A program made the position numbers and the translations under genes. Source: Colwellia psychrerythraea (GTDB lineage: Bacteria > Pseudomonadota > Gammaproteobacteria > Enterobacterales > Alteromonadaceae). Taken from it: 64,000 nt of DNA. The stretch spans positions 1 to 64,000 of the forward strand of contig NZ_JQEC01000040.1 in NCBI RefSeq assembly GCF_000764185.1, given 5' to 3'. Position 1 is the first letter of the stretch. Every line of letters starts with the position of its first letter. Positions 63,797-64,000 of the stretch are shown here, one piece after another. The notes beneath the pieces were generated by a model. It had not been told where the DNA came from and searched no databases. It saw nothing but the letters and a program-made list of their open reading frames with translations.

Positions 63797-64000
63797 ATGA
63801 AGTATTTCAGCTCAATTATTTGTGTTTTTCTACTGTTAATAAGTCATAGCTGTTTTTCAGAAAACACCGAAAATGTCCTACAAATGCGCACCATAGCTGT
63901 TGCTCCTTATGGAATTAACACCAATGGTGAACTAAGTGGTATTTATTACGACTTAGCCAATAAGCTTTTAGTAAAAGCTGATATCGAGAGTGAACATCAT
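63797..64000 (+). CDS. Periplasmic solute-binding protein, truncated by window end
   Basis: The first 68 codons of a gene run off the right edge. They begin with a signal peptide (MKYFSSIICVFLLLISHSCF) and continue with MRTIAVAPYGINTNGELSGIYYDLANKLL. The IAVAPYGI...GELSGIYYDLANKL pattern is typical of the start of family 3 (amino-acid-type) extracellular solute-binding proteins. In marine Alteromonadales many such stand-alone proteins are sensory or orphan binding proteins. The exact substrate and full length cannot be seen. Confidence 0.72.
   Translation, partial: MKYFSSIICVFLLLISHSCFSENTENVLQMRTIAVAPYGINTNGELSGIYYDLANKLLVKADIESEHH

Noticed and set aside
1..64000. Defence island, prophage, integron or secondary-metabolite cluster
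   Set aside because: No transposase, integrase, restriction, toxin-antitoxin, capsid, NRPS or PKS genes were recognised; gene content is core metabolism and envelope functions.

Overview
The window looks like a chromosomal segment of an AT-rich marine gammaproteobacterium of the Alteromonadales, most like Colwellia. This placement is an inference from gene content: a MotX homologue beside rnr-rlmB, HemJ with HemL, ErpA, a long PyrB with no adjacent pyrI, many TonB and RND envelope proteins, and both PEP-CTERM and GlyGly-CTERM sorting tails. No rRNA, tRNA, CRISPR array, prophage or transposase gene was recognised. Almost every long ORF is intact and housekeeping-like. The novelty is mostly in intergenic DNA.

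Layout. 1-5.4 kb: pckA, a PEP-CTERM protein, and envZ-ompR (minus). 5.4-15.1 kb: small secreted proteins, a GH20 hexosaminidase lipoprotein, MscS, then DUF748, a potassium-channel-like protein and an AI-2E-type permease in a row. 15.2-21.7 kb: a minus-strand operon (MocR regulator, MFS pump, ElbB, GH3 lipoprotein) with a divergent EamA exporter. 22-28.4 kb: a TonB-dependent receptor and a large zinc metalloprotease, separated by a 1.2 kb repeat-bearing gap. 28.7-36.8 kb: fbp, a DUF945 protein, rlmB, rnr and motX (minus), and a divergent HD-GYP phosphodiesterase. 36.8-43.9 kb: an RND pump with its adaptor, a GAF-GGDEF cyclase, erpA and a DUF6776-like protein. 43.9-51.7 kb: ClC channel-hemJ, a secreted trypsin-like protease, pyrB, hemL and a small unknown gene. 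51.8-60.6 kb: a complete molybdenum-cofactor and molybdate-uptake block, with moeA divergent from moaA-mobA-moaB-moaC-moaD-moaE-modA-modB-modC-moeB. 60.6-64 kb: a DUF1285 protein, an S9 oligopeptidase, and the start of a periplasmic solute-binding protein cut by the window edge.

Regulation visible in the sequence. A TGAAA-AC-TTTCA operator occurs twice before pckA and once before fbp, the two gluconeogenic genes here. This suggests one shared Cra/FruR-like regulator. A perfect FNR box (TTGAT-N4-ATCAA) lies between moeA and moaA, spaced exactly for a class II promoter, and is followed by a long structured moaA leader that is a candidate Moco riboswitch.

Repeats. One MITE-like family (about 227 bp, 17-bp terminal inverted repeats, 6-bp target duplications) is present as two full copies, one eroded copy and one 41-bp minimal copy. 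A second palindromic family appears as a 153-bp and a 58-bp form. A (GGTTT)7 microsatellite follows hemL, and the 3' end of moaC is tandemly duplicated into the following gap.
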